Positions 42,251-53,619 of a DNA stretch of 64,000 bases are shown piece after piece. Every line of letters starts with the position of its first letter. The first letter of the stretch is position 1. The position numbers were made by a program, and so were the translations under genes. A model generated the notes under the pieces. That model saw only the letters and a list, made by a program, of their open reading frames with translations, ran no database searches and was not told the origin of the DNA. The stretch is from Symbiodinium natans (Eukaryota; Sar; Dinophyceae; Suessiales; Symbiodiniaceae), in the NCBI GenBank assembly GCA_905221605.1, contig CAJNDS010002301.1, positions 717,692 to 781,691 on the forward strand, written 5' to 3'.

Positions 42251-44036
42251 TTCCCAAAAAAACACACACACACACATACCACACATACCACACATACCCT
42301 TAGCCGCCTCCATGTGCACAAGCTTGGGCGCCAAAGCACCGGCTCGCTGGAGAGCTTCTTCCGCCTCGTCCTCATCCCCCTGGGCGACAGCAGCGGGCGC
42401 CTTCTCCAAGGCTGCCTTCCTTAAAAGGTTTAGGGTTTAGGGTTTACGGTTTAGGGTTTAGGGTTTGGGGTTTGGGGTTCAGGGTTTGGGGTTTGGGGTT
42501 TAGGGTTTGGGGTTTGGGGTTTGGGGTTTGGGGTTTAGGGCTTAAGCTTTCTTAGTAGGTACTCTCAAAAGTCCAGTATGCCTAATTTGGAGGTGATTCT
42601 GGAAGTAGGTACTTACTTTAAGAGTCCATTAGGGGTTCGAAAAGGGGATCAGTTCCCTCATTCCCTACACAAAGAACCTGCGAGCTTCCTCGGCTTCTCC
42701 TGCTTCTCCTTCTCCTGCGTGCTGGTGAAGGCCACGAGGTCAATGGCCTGCTCCTCAGCGGACCAGTAGTTGTTCGTGTGCACGTAGAGGTATCCGACGG
42801 ACGGGTCGTTCTTGCAGGGCGACAGGGTGTCCAGGGCAACCAGAACCTAGTTCATTGTTGGGAAAATATTTAAACAATATTTTGTTATTCCTTATTGGGT
42901 TTAAGGACCCTTAAACATGTAAAATGTTACCCAGCTATGACAAAGGAACCTCCATACCCGGAATCTCCAAGACCGTCTCCGTTCCGAGCACGAGCTTCTC
43001 AAGATGGATCGGCTTTTCCCGGAGCAGCGGCTCCAGGTGACCAGAGTTGATCCTCTACCCCCCTTAGAACCTGAATAAAAGTGATATTGTAAATATCCTC
43101 CTGGGTTTAGGGTTTAGGGTTAAGGGTTTAGGGTTTAGGGTGTAGAAAGTAACAAATACTTCCCATGGGGGATAGAGGATCTTGTCCCGGCCCTCGTAGC
43201 ATCGCTCGATCGGCCCCTCGGAGAGGTGCACTAGCGATCCCAGGTTCGGCTGCATCACTTGCCTACACTGAACTTAGGGAACCCCAGCAAACATGATATT
43301 CTTTTAGCTGTTTCTTCGGGATGATTGTACCCCAAAATTCAAGAATCATTCCCAAGAATCCCTAAGTTGCAGGACCACCCCGTAGGTTGCAATCAGACCC
43401 TTGCCCATCACGTCGTCCTTGCAAACCTGCGCAGGCACGCAGTTGGCCGCGTAGGTGTTGTCAGCGAACTCCGCGTTCGCGAAGACGGCCACGTAAGTGC
43501 AGTCTGCTTTGGGCTGCTGTTCCCTGTCGGACTCCGTAGTCGGAGTACAGCCCGAAGAATTGAAGACCTTCTTGGCTATCTCTTTGGTGGAGCCATAGAG
43601 TGAGTTGCTGTTGATGGAGGTCTGCACATCCACAGCACTCCGTGTGTGCTGCCCACAGCATTCCCCAAGCAGCTGGACATTGCCCAGGACAGGCGACTCC
43701 TTCTGCATCCTCTTCCTTTTGGCGAAATACAGGGGCCCCCAAAGATTTTTGAGATCCTATACAGAGGGATAATATAGCCCATGCTACTATACAACCCCAT
43801 ACGACATGAATGTACATACACAATATTTGCGTTTGCATGTACACAGATACATAAACATACACACACACATAGAGTAATGTTCCTTTGCTTTTGGGGTTCA
43901 TTCCATCGCCAAGGCTCAGGTGGTCTGCGAGGGACTCCGCGCCAAGCTCCTCCGAAGTGAAGATGGCGGAGAGGCGCGCCCAGGCGGAGGCCCGCGCCAT
44001 CAAGCCCAAGCACAGGATCAGGGCCAACTTCTCCAT
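39060..44036 (-). CDS. Signal-peptide protein of unknown function, about 9 exons
   Basis: Candidate exons: 44036-43908, 43699-43379, 43249-43160, 43030-42950, 42846-42682, 42415-42305, 41994-41923, 39584-39481, 39303-39060. They sum to 1317 nt (438 aa) with matching phases. Residues 1-18 (M-E-K-L-A-L-I-L-C-L-G-L-M-A-R-A-S-A) are a clear signal peptide. Exon 2 is Cys-rich (E-C-C-G-Q-H, N-S-S-G-C, A-D-C-T-Y-V-A-V-F, A-N-C-V-P-A-Q-V-C) and looks lumenal or extracellular. Exon 5 has Y-L-Y-V-H-T-N-N-Y-W-S. Exons 6-8 are charged, Ala/Glu/Lys-rich and probably helical. No family is recognised. Destination could be secretory pathway or, through it, plastid. The last exon is the least certain because competing frames exist on both strands there. 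Confidence 0.55.
39597..39687. mobile_element. Palindromic element, family C
   Basis: CGGAATAGGGGTACCCTTTT is mirrored by AAAAGGGCACCCCTGTATTC, then GG, around an AT-rich centre. It sits at the 3' end of an intron of the signal-peptide gene. Weak relatives (AGGGGTACC) are near 1205, 18575 and 38820. Confidence 0.6.
39945..41680. repeat. Minisatellite, about 52-55 bp unit, roughly 30 copies
   Basis: The unit contains AAAGGGCGCGCGGCTGATGC, then TCATGATGCTGGCCTTGGGC, then CGGTTTTAGGTG. Some units carry an extra TCATGATGCTGGCCTTG. Copies at both edges are more diverged (GGTGCACGG, GGTTCTAGGTG) than those in the middle, typical of recent internal expansion. One isolated unit is at about 39738-39770. 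It fills most of the 2.3-kb intron between candidate exons 7 and 8 of the signal-peptide gene. Long minus-strand frames through it (repeating S-R-A-P-F-H) are a by-product of the periodicity. Confidence 0.95.
41795..41905. repeat. ATAAACTTT degenerate tandem repeat
   Basis: About ten units of ATAAACTTT, ATCAACTTC and similar 9-10 bp words, grading into CCCTAAA, next to the donor of the exon at 41923-41994. Confidence 0.8.
42211..42248. repeat. Poly-C tract (about 36 C)
   Basis: The longest homopolymer in the window, followed by A and CA/CATACCA repeats. On the coding strand it is poly-G inside the intron after the exon at 42305-42415. Confidence 0.95.
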
Positions 44037-44214
44037 ACCTCCTTCGGGCCGAGCTCTGAAGCTCAAACACGGCAACCGATGCAAAATGGCATTTTTTTTA
44101 AAGACGCCCTCCAATCGCAATATGGAGCTTCTGCTCGCCTCGGAGCACCCTCATAGGGGGAATGTGCTCATGAGGCATGCAAAGCTAAGCTGAAGAGTCC
44201 AAGAACACTCTGGT

Positions 44215-44297
44215 TAGGGTTTAGGGTTTAGGGTTTAGGGTTTAGGGTTTAGGGTTCAGGGTTTAGGGTTTAGGGTTTAGGGTTTAGGGTTTAGGGT
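44215..44297. repeat. TTTAGGG array upstream of the signal-peptide gene
   Basis: About 11 units with one TTCAGGG variant, about 180 bp upstream of the ATG at 44036. Confidence 0.95.
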
Positions 44298-45029
44298 TGT
44301 CTGAAGTCATCATAAATCAGCGGAGCGAAGGTTCGGACGAGGGCTGAAACAGTTGAATTCGCCAAGCCACGATGCCCGCGACCAAGCTGCAGCTGGCTCA
44401 ATCTGCAGTTCGCACCATGGCGGAGGGGGGGGGGGGCTTAGGGTTTGGGGTTGTTTAGGCTTGTTTAGGCTTGTTTAGGGTTTTGGGTTTAGGGTTTAGG
44501 GTTGCGGTTTCGGACGATATGAACCATCTGAACCCCATTTCCGAGTTCGGCAGGTTAGCAGGTCTCGCATGTGTGCCTAAGCAGAAGAGCGAGTGAAGTG
44601 AATAGATCTACATATATATATATATACATACATATAGAACAGGCAAAACAACAGTGGACGCCATGTAGATGGCTTTAAACATTCATATGGACATGTACAG
44701 ACTATGAGAGCTCCTAGTTCTTCAACTGCGACACCTCTTATGTTCATGGCCTCTGTACAGACACTGCGCGATGCACTGTGTTGCCACCCCCGCTTGTCAT
44801 CGTTGGCCAAGTCGCATAAAGCACAGTTGCCTGTCTTCACGACCCCCACTCCTGCTTCCAGTCGCACGGCCCTACGATCCCGAAACCGACATTCATGTGC
44901 GAAAGAAACCAAAGCAACATGCACTACGCAAAGCCCCCCCCATCCCTCAGAAAAGAAGCCCTAAATACCTAAACCCCTATACCCCTCTAAAGCCCCAAAG
45001 CCCTTAAAACCCTTTTTGGGGGGTTTCCG

Positions 45030-45112
45030 AAATTTGTGGTACCGTATTAGGGTCCTGATTACAAGGGAATCCTACTCTTTGGGGTGCATATTCGGGGTCC
45101 CTCATGCTTGTA
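45030..45112. mobile_element. Dispersed element, family D, copy 1
   Basis: Shares GGGTCCTGATTACAAGGG followed by ATCCTACT and TTGGG with a copy at 55377-55450. The flanks also match loosely (GGTACCGTATTAGGG versus GGTTTACGCTATTAGGG). It has no coding capacity. Confidence 0.65.
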
Positions 45113-45134
45113 AACCCCCTGTAACAAAACCAGT

Positions 45135-45225
45135 CCCAGAAAAAGGGAGGAGCCATACCTGCTCCCGCCGAAGCATGCTTCTCGAAGAATGGCCTGTCCT
45201 TTCTCGGACAAGCGCTAGGCCTTTA
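45135..45225 (-). CDS. Candidate exon with GTATGG donor
   Basis: On the minus strand an island ends GGAGCAG|GTATGG. Frames read either G-Q-A-I-L-R-E-A-C-F-G-G-S or H-S-S-R-S-M-L-R-R-E-Q. It could be a 3' exon of the endonuclease gene upstream. No family is recognised. Confidence 0.3.
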
Positions 45226-45236
45226 GGGGTTAGGGG

Positions 45237-45372
45237 CTTAGAAGGGCTTATAAGGGTTTATAAGGGTTTATAAGGGTTTCATAAGGGTTTATAAGGGTTT
45301 ATAAGGGTTTATAAGGGTTTATGAGGGTTTATGAGGGTTTATGAGGGTTTATGAGGGTTTATGAGGGTTTAC
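45237..45372. repeat. (AGGGTTTATA)n / (AGGGTTTATG)n 10-bp satellite
   Basis: About 13 units; the first half is the ATA variant and the last five are ATG. This is the reverse complement of the satellite at 38106-38396. Confidence 0.95.
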
Positions 45373-45539
45373 GGGTTTGGGATTTAGGGCTTGGGGATTC
45401 GGGTTTCAGGGTTTTACGGTCTCGGGCTTAGGGCTGGGTGGTTTTAATAGCTCAGGGTCATGAAGCTTGACACGCCCCTGAAACCTGAAGCTCAATATAC
45501 ACCGAAGAAACGACAGCGGCCGTGTGGACCCAAGCACCC

Positions 45540-45611
45540 ACTATATTACTAACAGTCCTTAGTAAGGATTGTAGTAACCCCCCCCATTATAGTCCAAGGT
45601 GGAACATCCCA
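45540..45611. mobile_element. Family A element, internally shortened
   Basis: ATTACTAACAGTCCTTAGTA, then AGGATTGTAGTAACCCCCCC, and a right end AGTCCAAGGTGGAACATCCC. Part of the right arm is deleted. Confidence 0.75.
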
Positions 45612-46164
45612 AACTATGTGGGTTACTAGCGGCCCTGGAAGTACCCAACTGTTCCGCAACAGGCAGAATAGGGCTATAACTCAGAGAGCCTCCGCAGGCA
45701 AACAGGCTCAACCGTAAGACCCCTATGTCTATCGATGGTCCGAATGGTTCACTTAGGTAGTGGGTGCCGGGTGGGGTCGCGGACATCTAGTCTCTAGACT
45801 TTTCAGACCCCGCGGAGAGAAAGAGATTAGGGCTTAGGGCTGAGGATTCGGCACATCTCCCTAGGATCCCGTCGACACTTAACAGGCGAATGCAGAAAGA
45901 ATAAAAGCAAAGCCCAAACAAACAATTAGCCAAAATCTAAACCCTATAAGTGTACATAAGACAAGTTTTATAGGGTTTATAAACCCTATAAACCTTATCT
46001 CATACACACTGAAAAGTTAACCCGCGCCCCACCAGGGGCTCAGGGGGTTCGTTCGTGTCGCTTTTGGGCTCTCCAACGTTGCACACCACCCTCAAAAACC
46101 CTGAACCCAAAACCTGAAAAACCTTAAACCCTAAACCCTAAACCCTACCCTGTACCCTAAGCGC

Positions 46165-46571
46165 CCAGCCACCAGGATGTAGTCAATCCTGGCCCCATCG
46201 TTCTCGTGGCGCTTGTTGCGGTACTGGTCCCAGCCTCCGATAAGGCTTTAGGGCCTGGGTTTAGAGTTCAGGTCCTGGCCTTGCCAGGACGTTATAGGTC
46301 TGAGGGTTTTGGACTTCTAGTGCTGTAGGGGTGGGTCTGCAGCAATCATCATGGCAACAAACAAATACGGACACGGCTACAATTCTAACATACATCGAAA
46401 TATAATATGTGTAGATATGTATGTGTCTATATATATATATATACATACTCTTATAACTGTGTTTGTTTCTGTTGAAACAGCCAGATAGGGCGCAGGCATG
46501 TGAAGCGCTCTTGCGCTTTGGGATAAAGCTCCGCAAAGGTGTCCACAAGCCCCTCTTTGAGGATCCCCTGC

Positions 46572-46623
<52 letters not shown>

Positions 46624-46953
46624 GCGAGAGAGAGAGAGAGGGAGAGAGGGAGGGGGACAGAGAGAGAGGGAGGGAGGGAGGGAGGGGGAGAAAGGCAGAA
46701 AGAAAGAAATACAGAAATAACGGCAAAAAGAGAGACGGAGAGAGTGAGTGAGTGACTGAGCGACTGTGAGACAGGAAGGTAGAGAGAGGCCGAGCAAGAG
46801 GTTTCGACTTCGCACCCTCACCCTTAGATTCAGGCTGGTGCCCTGTAAGCCAGCACTGTCATGTAATTTGCCCTAAACCCCAAACCCCAAACCCCAAACC
46901 CTAAATTAAACAATCCTGAAGCCGACAACCTGAACAAACCACTGCGCGTCGGC
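46165..46953 (-). CDS. Endonuclease/exonuclease/phosphatase (APE2-like) gene, C-terminal part of the catalytic domain
   Basis: Three exons join with consistent phases: 46953-46930 (A-D-A-Q-W-F-V-Q), 46567-46498 (G-I-L-K-E-G-L-V-D-T-F-A-E-L-Y-P-K-A-Q-E) and 46234 to 46173 or 46165. Across the last junction the sequence is R-F-T-C|W-D-Q-Y-R-N, then E-N-D-G-A-R-I-D-Y-I-L. The L-V-D-T-F...F-T-C-W...R-I-D-Y-I-L series is typical of the EEP fold of AP endonucleases, APE2 in particular. These enzymes cut DNA at abasic sites; in APE2 the catalytic Asp-His pair follows R-I-D-Y. The final S-D-H exon was not located. Upstream candidates: about 47785-47870 (N-S-Q-L-R-A-R-R-E-A-A-W) and about 48105-48170 (T-L-E-F-A-R-C-G). 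N-terminal exons are not identified. Confidence 0.7.
46569..46760. repeat. (GA)n / (GAGC)n / (GGGA)n tract
   Basis: About 190 bp of purine repeat. On the coding strand it is a CT-rich tract ending right at the acceptor CATGCAG| of the APE2-like exon at 46498-46567, so it could serve as an unusually long polypyrimidine tract. Confidence 0.9.
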
Positions 46954-47015
46954 CTGGAGCCAGGACCTGTGCCAGGGCAGCAGCACTTGTGTTTCAAGGG
47001 AGTCATACTCGGACT

Positions 47016-47114
47016 TGGGATGTTTCCCCCTTACACTAACAGTCCTTAGTCGGATTTTTAGTACCCCCTATGATAATCCCTATTCAGGACTGCTAGTAAA
47101 GGGGGAACATCCCA
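47016..47114. mobile_element. MITE-like palindromic element, family A, copy 7 (full length)
   Basis: TGGGATGTTTCCCCCTTACA, then CTAACAGTCCTTAGT, the centre TAGTACCCCCTATGATAATC, and the right arm TTCAGGACTGCTAGTAAAGG, then GGGAACATCCCA. It is in or near the APE2-like gene. Confidence 0.85.
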
Positions 47115-47784
47115 AACTCGGACCCCAGAAGGCTGTCATGCTAAGAGGTTCCCTTCATGAATGTATACTCCAAATGTGGCCCTGATAGGTCCCTTGCAGA
47201 GGATCTTTCCAAAAAGGGTCCAAGGTCGAGTCCCCTGCATCTCGAACCTCCTAAGCCAGCCAACAAGTACTGCCAACCCTTTTTTTTCAACCCTAAACCC
47301 CAAAAAATCCCTCGAAACCCTCGAAACCCTGCTCTAAATCCTAAACTTCACCCCCGTCAATGCGAACCTCAAGCCTGAAGTCCTGAAAACATCGGCGTTT
47401 TCGGGCTAAGATGATCTATCTTGCTTTAGTAATTTAGGGGGGCGTTTCGGTGCAGTTAGGGTTTGAGGGTAACTCGGCTTTTTTGGGAGTGTTAGGGCTT
47501 TTCGGGTTTCAGGGTTTCGGGTTTTGGCAAAGAAGGAAACTTAGGGAGGGGTGCAGCGTTTAAGGCTTTCTAGCATCTACGGCTTGAGGGCTTTTAAAGA
47601 GGTGGAAACTGCTTACGGGGTCAGACTGTAATAGCTCTCAAGCTTGATATACAGGGTTGAGGTTGATACACCCTAAAACCCAAACCCTAAACCCGAAACC
47701 CTAAACCGGGAGAGTCCGGGAGTCTATAGGGCTTTAGGGTTGATAGGGCCTGGGTAGCGGAAGTATCTTCACCCCCCATGCTGC

Positions 47785-47870
47785 CTCACGGCGGGCGCGC
47801 AGTTGGGAGTTGTCCAGTTTCGCACCTTGCATGAGAGCTTGGGAGGTTCCTAATAAGCCTGGACCTGAAA
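47785..47870 (-). CDS. Candidate upstream exon of the APE2-like gene
   Basis: The minus-strand frame A-K-L-D-N-S-Q-L-R-A-R-R-E-A-A-W resembles the N-S-Q...R-x-x-W region that follows the Y-V-P-N strand in EEP nucleases, and it lies on the correct side of the other exons. The borders are not fixed. Confidence 0.35.
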
Positions 47871-48659
47871 CCAAGTGAGAGCAACATGTCCGAACATGGC
47901 CGAAATATTTTGAGTCCTACCGCAAACATCTCCTGGGTCCAGGATTGCGCTAACAGTGGGATGGAACGGCTAGAGGCTGTCTGAAGGTGAAAAAACACAA
48001 GGAGTCGGATGCTGAGTGCTTCAGCTCCCAAGAAGGACACTGCAAAGCTACGCTGAACCCTGAACCCTAAACCCTAAACCCTAAACCCAAGACCAGCGCG
48101 CCAGAATCTTTTCGCGATAAACAACGCACCAGTCGCGTCTTGCGGACCACAGCGTGCAAACTCGAGCGTCGGCGTTTGATGTGCATACTGCGGGGCAGGT
48201 TTAAGGTTGAGGGTTTAGGGTTTAGGGCTTTGGGGCATGGCTTCATGCTTCATTGATGGAAGATCTGAGATCTGGGAGTCTCGGCAGGAAGTCAATCTCA
48301 AGGCTTGGTCAGGGTCTGCTAGCGCATGCCTCCGTAGCTTTTCGAGGGAGCTGGCTGGAGAGGTCCCGGCACACGCCCTTCCCCCTAAAGCCCTAAACCC
48401 TAAACCCTAAACCCTAAACCCTAAACCGCTCAACTCTAAACCATGTGGGAGGTTGATCCAAACTGTGGACCGGCAACCGGTGCTTCTCTTTTGCACTTTC
48501 AAATGTATTTTCAGGAGTGTGGTTTTATCGTCGAAACGTACCTAACTAGGATGGCCCTTAAAGCCCTCCAAAAGATATATGACCCTCTCAAACCCAATGA
48601 GGGAAAACACAAAATGTCCCAAGGGCGAGTTAAGAAGGGAAGACCAGGAACACCTAAAC

Positions 48660-51600
48660 CCTAAACCACGTGCTTCAGGAGGGAAGACCAGGCACTTCGC
48701 GTCGGTCGAGTTGTCCCGTGGTCGGCTGCCTCCATTTTAACAAGGAGAAGTCGGAATCCCCTTCTCTTGCTTGCCCACCGAGCTGGACAGCTCCTTTCAT
48801 AGGGTTTAGGGTTTAGGGTTTAGGGTTATTGTTTAGGGTTTAGGGTTTAGGGTTTAGGGACCTTCAATAGGCTTTAGGGTCTGAGGATCAGAACTTAAAC
48901 AAGCCTCGGATTTCGGGGTTTTGGGGTTCAGAAGACAAGTGTGGGGTCCGGCTTCTTCCCAAAGAAAGCGCGTGCCCCTCAGCACGTCGGCATCTGTACA
49001 ACAGGTAGGCAGCTGCAATCGAATCCGAGTCAGAACGCATTATACATCCGTGGCGTTGTAGCATTGTAGGGCTTTAAACTTTAGGGATCTGGGGAAGTAA
49101 GATAGCAGGCCCTCGGCCCTGTAAGGTTTGAACCTGCTAGCAGGATGTAAACCCCCCCCCCGAAACAAGAAGAGGCATCAGGGTAGCACTGGGAATGCAA
49201 CTACTAAAGCCCTCCACTTCTCTCGCCTGAATGAAAACCCTGTCGATAGCTCTGCGCTCGCGTGACCGGTCCCGGTGCTTTCTTCGATCGGGTGTAAACG
49301 TGAGCTCCTGGATCTGGGGTGCTGTGGTGCCCTGACGCACCCCAGGCAATGCCATCATCCCATACCCTTTGGGCTTCACTGCCTCTTTTCTTGATGGAGA
49401 TGATTGCGGATGTATAGAAGATCTGTAGGACATGCGGCTGAAGATTCGGATCTTGCAATGGAGGACTTATGGAAAGTCTGGGGTTTGGGGCTTTGGGGTT
49501 CGGGTGTAGGGCTCGGGTCTCCAAACCCCCCGAAAAGGTGCTTGCACCCCCCGAGCATCACAGACCCCACCGATCCGCACTCCTTGAGCAAATCCCGCAC
49601 CAAGGCGGTGCGCTGTCAGCGGCGCCCACCAGTTTCGGCAGGGGGGGGATGGGGGCTGATTGTACCAGGATGCTGGTCGTTGTGGGATGATGCGGATCTG
49701 CCTAGGACTTGAAGCAGCACCTGCAATATTGGCCTATCGCCCAAACTGAAGGGTACATTGACTCAGTTTGCTTGAGGATCTACGGGCTCAGGGATCGCAG
49801 GAAAGGTGAGGGGCATCAAGCTAGGGCATACGTACGTCGGGCGGGGGGTGCATTGGCTTGCACAGGGTCGTGGTCACAAGGGTTTAGGGTTTAGGGAGGG
49901 CTCCATTGGCACATAGTTTGGCACCCCCTAAAGCCCCAAAGCCCCATGTAGTAGGCTTCCATCCGCTGCGCCAGAGGCTAAGTGGGCCACCTTTGGCGGT
50001 CCCCAAGGGGGCCTGGCAAAATGTTGCATTTCCTGGTTCTGCGTGGCAGCCACGGAGGCTTGAACAGTCCGCTATTTCACATTTCTTCTTTATTTTTTTT
50101 TGGGGGGGTGGTGGTCGCAGCTTCAATCTTATCTACCCAATCTCCCCTACATCCTACATGCTCCTCAAAACTTCTGACTCATTCCGACTCAAGCTGCAAT
50201 CTTGGAACAGCCTAATGTGGACTTTTGTTGCCCCTTCGTGGCCAGCCAGGTTGTACCCAGCTGGAGACCTTCGGCAGCGGCATCACAGGCGGTCTGAGGG
50301 TTTAGGGTTTAGGCTTCCTGGAAGAATCCAAGCACTAAATTCCACACCTACAAAGCCCTGCAAACGGTCTCAGGATATTCGGCCTGGGACCCAGGACCGA
50401 AGACTTCGGGTTTGCAGAGGCTTGATTAGAACCCATGCTCTTCTGGAAGGCGAAAACAGCACCTGACCCAGACACTGTACCTTCAAACCCTTCTTTGGGA
50501 CCCTAAACCCTAAACCCTAAACTTTAAAACCGAAACCGTGGCTCTCCCACCCTGCAGAAAGCCGCTAAAATCCCTGGAGCTGCTGGCCGAAGGTGTCGCT
50601 TGCCGAGGGAGGCGGCCGCCCACTGAAAAATTGAAAGAGCTGCGCTGCACAAACGAACCCTTGTAAAGCAGCTCTTCAAGTGGCGCCGCGGCAAGATATG
50701 GCGATTATCGGAGCAGCATGCGCTGATTTCGTAAGTCGGGTTTGGCTCTAGGTGCTGAGGACTTTGCGGTGATACCTTGGCTTTTTTGAGTAGGGTGATT
50801 CGACTATGAAACTGATTGAAAAATGTTTTGGGAGTCTTCCATGTATAACAAGTAGACCCAGAACCTAATTTACCAGGAGCATGTGCAGGATCCTACAAAA
50901 GTATGAGGGTTGGGGTTTAGGGTCTTGGTAGGGTTTAGCAGGAGCTTGATTGGATACCAATACGAATACTATCTCCCATATAATTAACAAGAAAAGAAAT
51001 ATGTTGAACTCATCCAGTGTGATTCTCGTCTTTGTCGGGAATTCGCGAATAAGGTACCTCATAATCCCCCTTGCAGGACCTTGAAAAAGATTTCGTTGGG
51101 AACCTTATTCCCCATAACCCCCAATTAAGAAACGGAAAGGCAAATAGGACCTGTACTTCTTTCAGGGCCCTCCACCAGCACACGCTGAATTGTCTTGGCA
51201 TGTGAAGTACACAAGCTGAAGAGCAGACGTATGGGGGTTGTTCTAGTCTTCTACAGGGATGGGAACTGGTCCGAACCTTCTTGGGGGTTCTGTTCTAGGA
51301 GTCTATATAACCCTGATTCCACCTATCCCCCTGTTGTTGGCGGGCTGCTAGTGTTGCGAAGGAACCCAGAACCCAATAACAATGCCAAGAGGGCGCCACT
51401 GGGCTTCCTAGAAATACTAAACCCTAAACCCTAAACCCTAAACCCTGAAAACTAAACCCTGAAAACTAAACCCCAAACCCCAAACCCTAAACCCTAAACC
51501 CTCAAGCGTCCCTGCCCTTTCAGCTCAATATCGGCCGCGCCATGCGCTCTGGCAGTCGGACGCGGCCAGCGCCGGTGCCTTCAGAGCTGGGGAAACGCCA
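48660..51600. other. Poorly resolved block with competing frames on both strands
   Basis: Telomere-type repeats separate several islands: 49135-49440 (minus frame with Q-E-L-T-F-T-P-D-R-R-K-H-R-D-R-S-R-E and A-I-D-R-V-F-I-Q-A-R-E-V-E), 49880-50125 (Cys-containing frame A-D-C-S-S-L-R-G-C-H-A) and 50560-50640. Each has open frames on the other strand. The first is the most exon-like. No family is recognised. Confidence 0.3.
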
Positions 51601-51676
51601 AGATGGCTCCAACCGCAAGCCTCATAGCAACCCCGAAACCCTAAACCCCTAAACCCTAAACCCCTAAAAGCCCCCT

Positions 51677-51775
51677 GGGGCATGTTCCCCCTTTATACTA
51701 GCAGTTCTTAATAGGGATCATAATAGTGGGTACGAAAATCCTATGACTCTTAGTATAATTAAGTGAGAACACCCA
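51677..51775. mobile_element. MITE-like palindromic element, family A, copy 8 (diverged)
   Basis: GGGGCATGTTCCCCCTTTAT, then ACTAGCAGTTCTTAATAGGG, then a degraded right arm CTCTTAGTATAATTAAGTGA, then GAACACCCAAC. Confidence 0.75.
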
Positions 51776-53619
51776 ACTCATAGCAACCCCCTTTGAGTAC
51801 GTAGGGATAGAAGTACCCTAACTAACGTTATAGGCACAGCTACCCTACGTATAATCTTACGTATAACTACCCATGAACCTCCACGTAGGCACTGAAACCT
51901 GACCTCGTGGCATCACGCGGAGAAAGCGTGAGAAGTGAAGTACTTGCTAAGCCATGGCGCGATAAACGACCACCAGCTCCCAAACGATTCTTCACAACAT
52001 GCTCAACCGGCCTTCTTCCATGGAAACCAAACCAAATCCACCCAAAGACCACTCAAATTCACCATCGCCCTAAAGCCCTCAAGCCTAAACCCTAAACCCC
52101 TAAACCCCCAAACCCTAAACCCCTAAACAATAGACCCCCTCTGAGCCAGGCAGTCGGACGCCCCTGAAGCGATTTGTCCCCAGCTGCCCACCGGAGTCCC
52201 ATCCCGTAATCTCAGACGAGGCTACTTCCGACCCTGGTGCTCAAGCCTGAAGTTGAGAACTGCAGCCGAAACACCTTGGTCAATTCAAGCAGCCTCGCCA
52301 TGTTATTCGGGGAGGCTCGGCGGAAGATGAATCCGAAACAAGCCGGCTGGCATTCCAGGGTTACGGATAACTTCGAGGGTGAAAGTTCGGATAACCCCCG
52401 AAACCCTAAACCCCAAGCTCTAAACCCTAAACCCTAAAGCCTGCCTCAAGGCAGTGTAACCATGTATGTACTGCCTTGACAAGGTTTTCCCACGGTGCAC
52501 AGACCCTAAACCCTAAAGCCTACACCCTAAACCAGGTTCAAGGTTTCTGCCGAAAAGAGTGCAGGGCTTAGGGTTGGGGAGTTAGGGTAGGTATGAGGCG
52601 AGGGGTTTGGACGTTAAAGCTGAAAGTCCGGGGTTTAGGGATGTAGAGTTTCGGGCTAGCGGTTTAGGACGTGGGTGCTACTTCCTGGGGACTATGGGCT
52701 TTCATACTGAGGGTTCCTCTGCCTCCCGAAAACAGAGGGCCTGGGAGTGGACTGGAGGGGAGAGGGCCGAAGCAAGCAAGTGTGGGTTTTAGCGCCCCGT
52801 GCGCCCGAAAGCCCTCCAAGCCCCGCCGGTAGAACCCAGCCAGGGTTTAAGGTTTAGGGTTTAGGGTTTAGGGTTCGTAATCCTGGGCCTTGCAAGGTGC
52901 TTGTTGATGCCCCCTCCCCTCCTTCGTTTCTCCCCTCCTGACCCGATCCTACGTGGCCATTAACTGAGCTCAGCTGGACCCTCCACTGCTTGTCTTCGAC
53001 AAGCGTGGCCCCCCAAACCCAAACCCCATAGACCGGGTGCTTGGGGCTTAGGGTTTAGGTTTTAGGGGTTTAGGGAGTAGGCTGCAACATGCTCTTGTTG
53101 CTTTCGGGGTGGAGAGTGGCGGCCCAGCTGATAAACAGAGGCTCAATCCTTGCCTCATCCTTGACTCATCAGAGCCAGCGGTGCTGTTATCTGTTCCCCC
53201 CTACCTACTTTCGCGGGTTTAGTTTCGGGTTTAGAGGGCTTATAGGGAAACCCTAACTCCTACACCCTAAACCACCCTGATACCCAGGGTTTAGGGTTTC
53301 GGGCTTGGGGGTTCCGATCGCTGAGAGACGGGTAAAGATCTCTAGGACTCTCCCCCGGGTTTAGGGTTTAAAGGAGGGGAGGCCCAACAAGAGTACCCGG
53401 AATTTGGGGGAAGACTCCAGGGAGGGTTCCGGGGCAAGGGTGAACCGACTTCGGTAGAGGGGACGCCTGGTGCCTCGCAAAGTCCGTCTTGGGATCACGC
53501 GACGGCTTTTCGCCACATTTTCCCGGGACCCTCGGAACCTACGTAAGCAGTATACACCAGAAGCTTCCAAGACCCTAAACCCTAAACCCTATAAATCCGA
53601 ACCTGTGAGGTGTTGGTTA

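Noticed and set aside
44505-44580. 5S rRNA-like stretch (CTGAACCCCATTTCCGAGTTC)
   Set aside because: Only about 25 bases resemble a 5S loop region; the rest of the molecule and its pairing are absent.
46261-46821. 186-codon minus-strand ORF rich in Ser/Leu
   Set aside because: Most of it is (CT)n read-through; only the APE2-like exon at 46498-46567 within the region is real, and it ends at a splice site.
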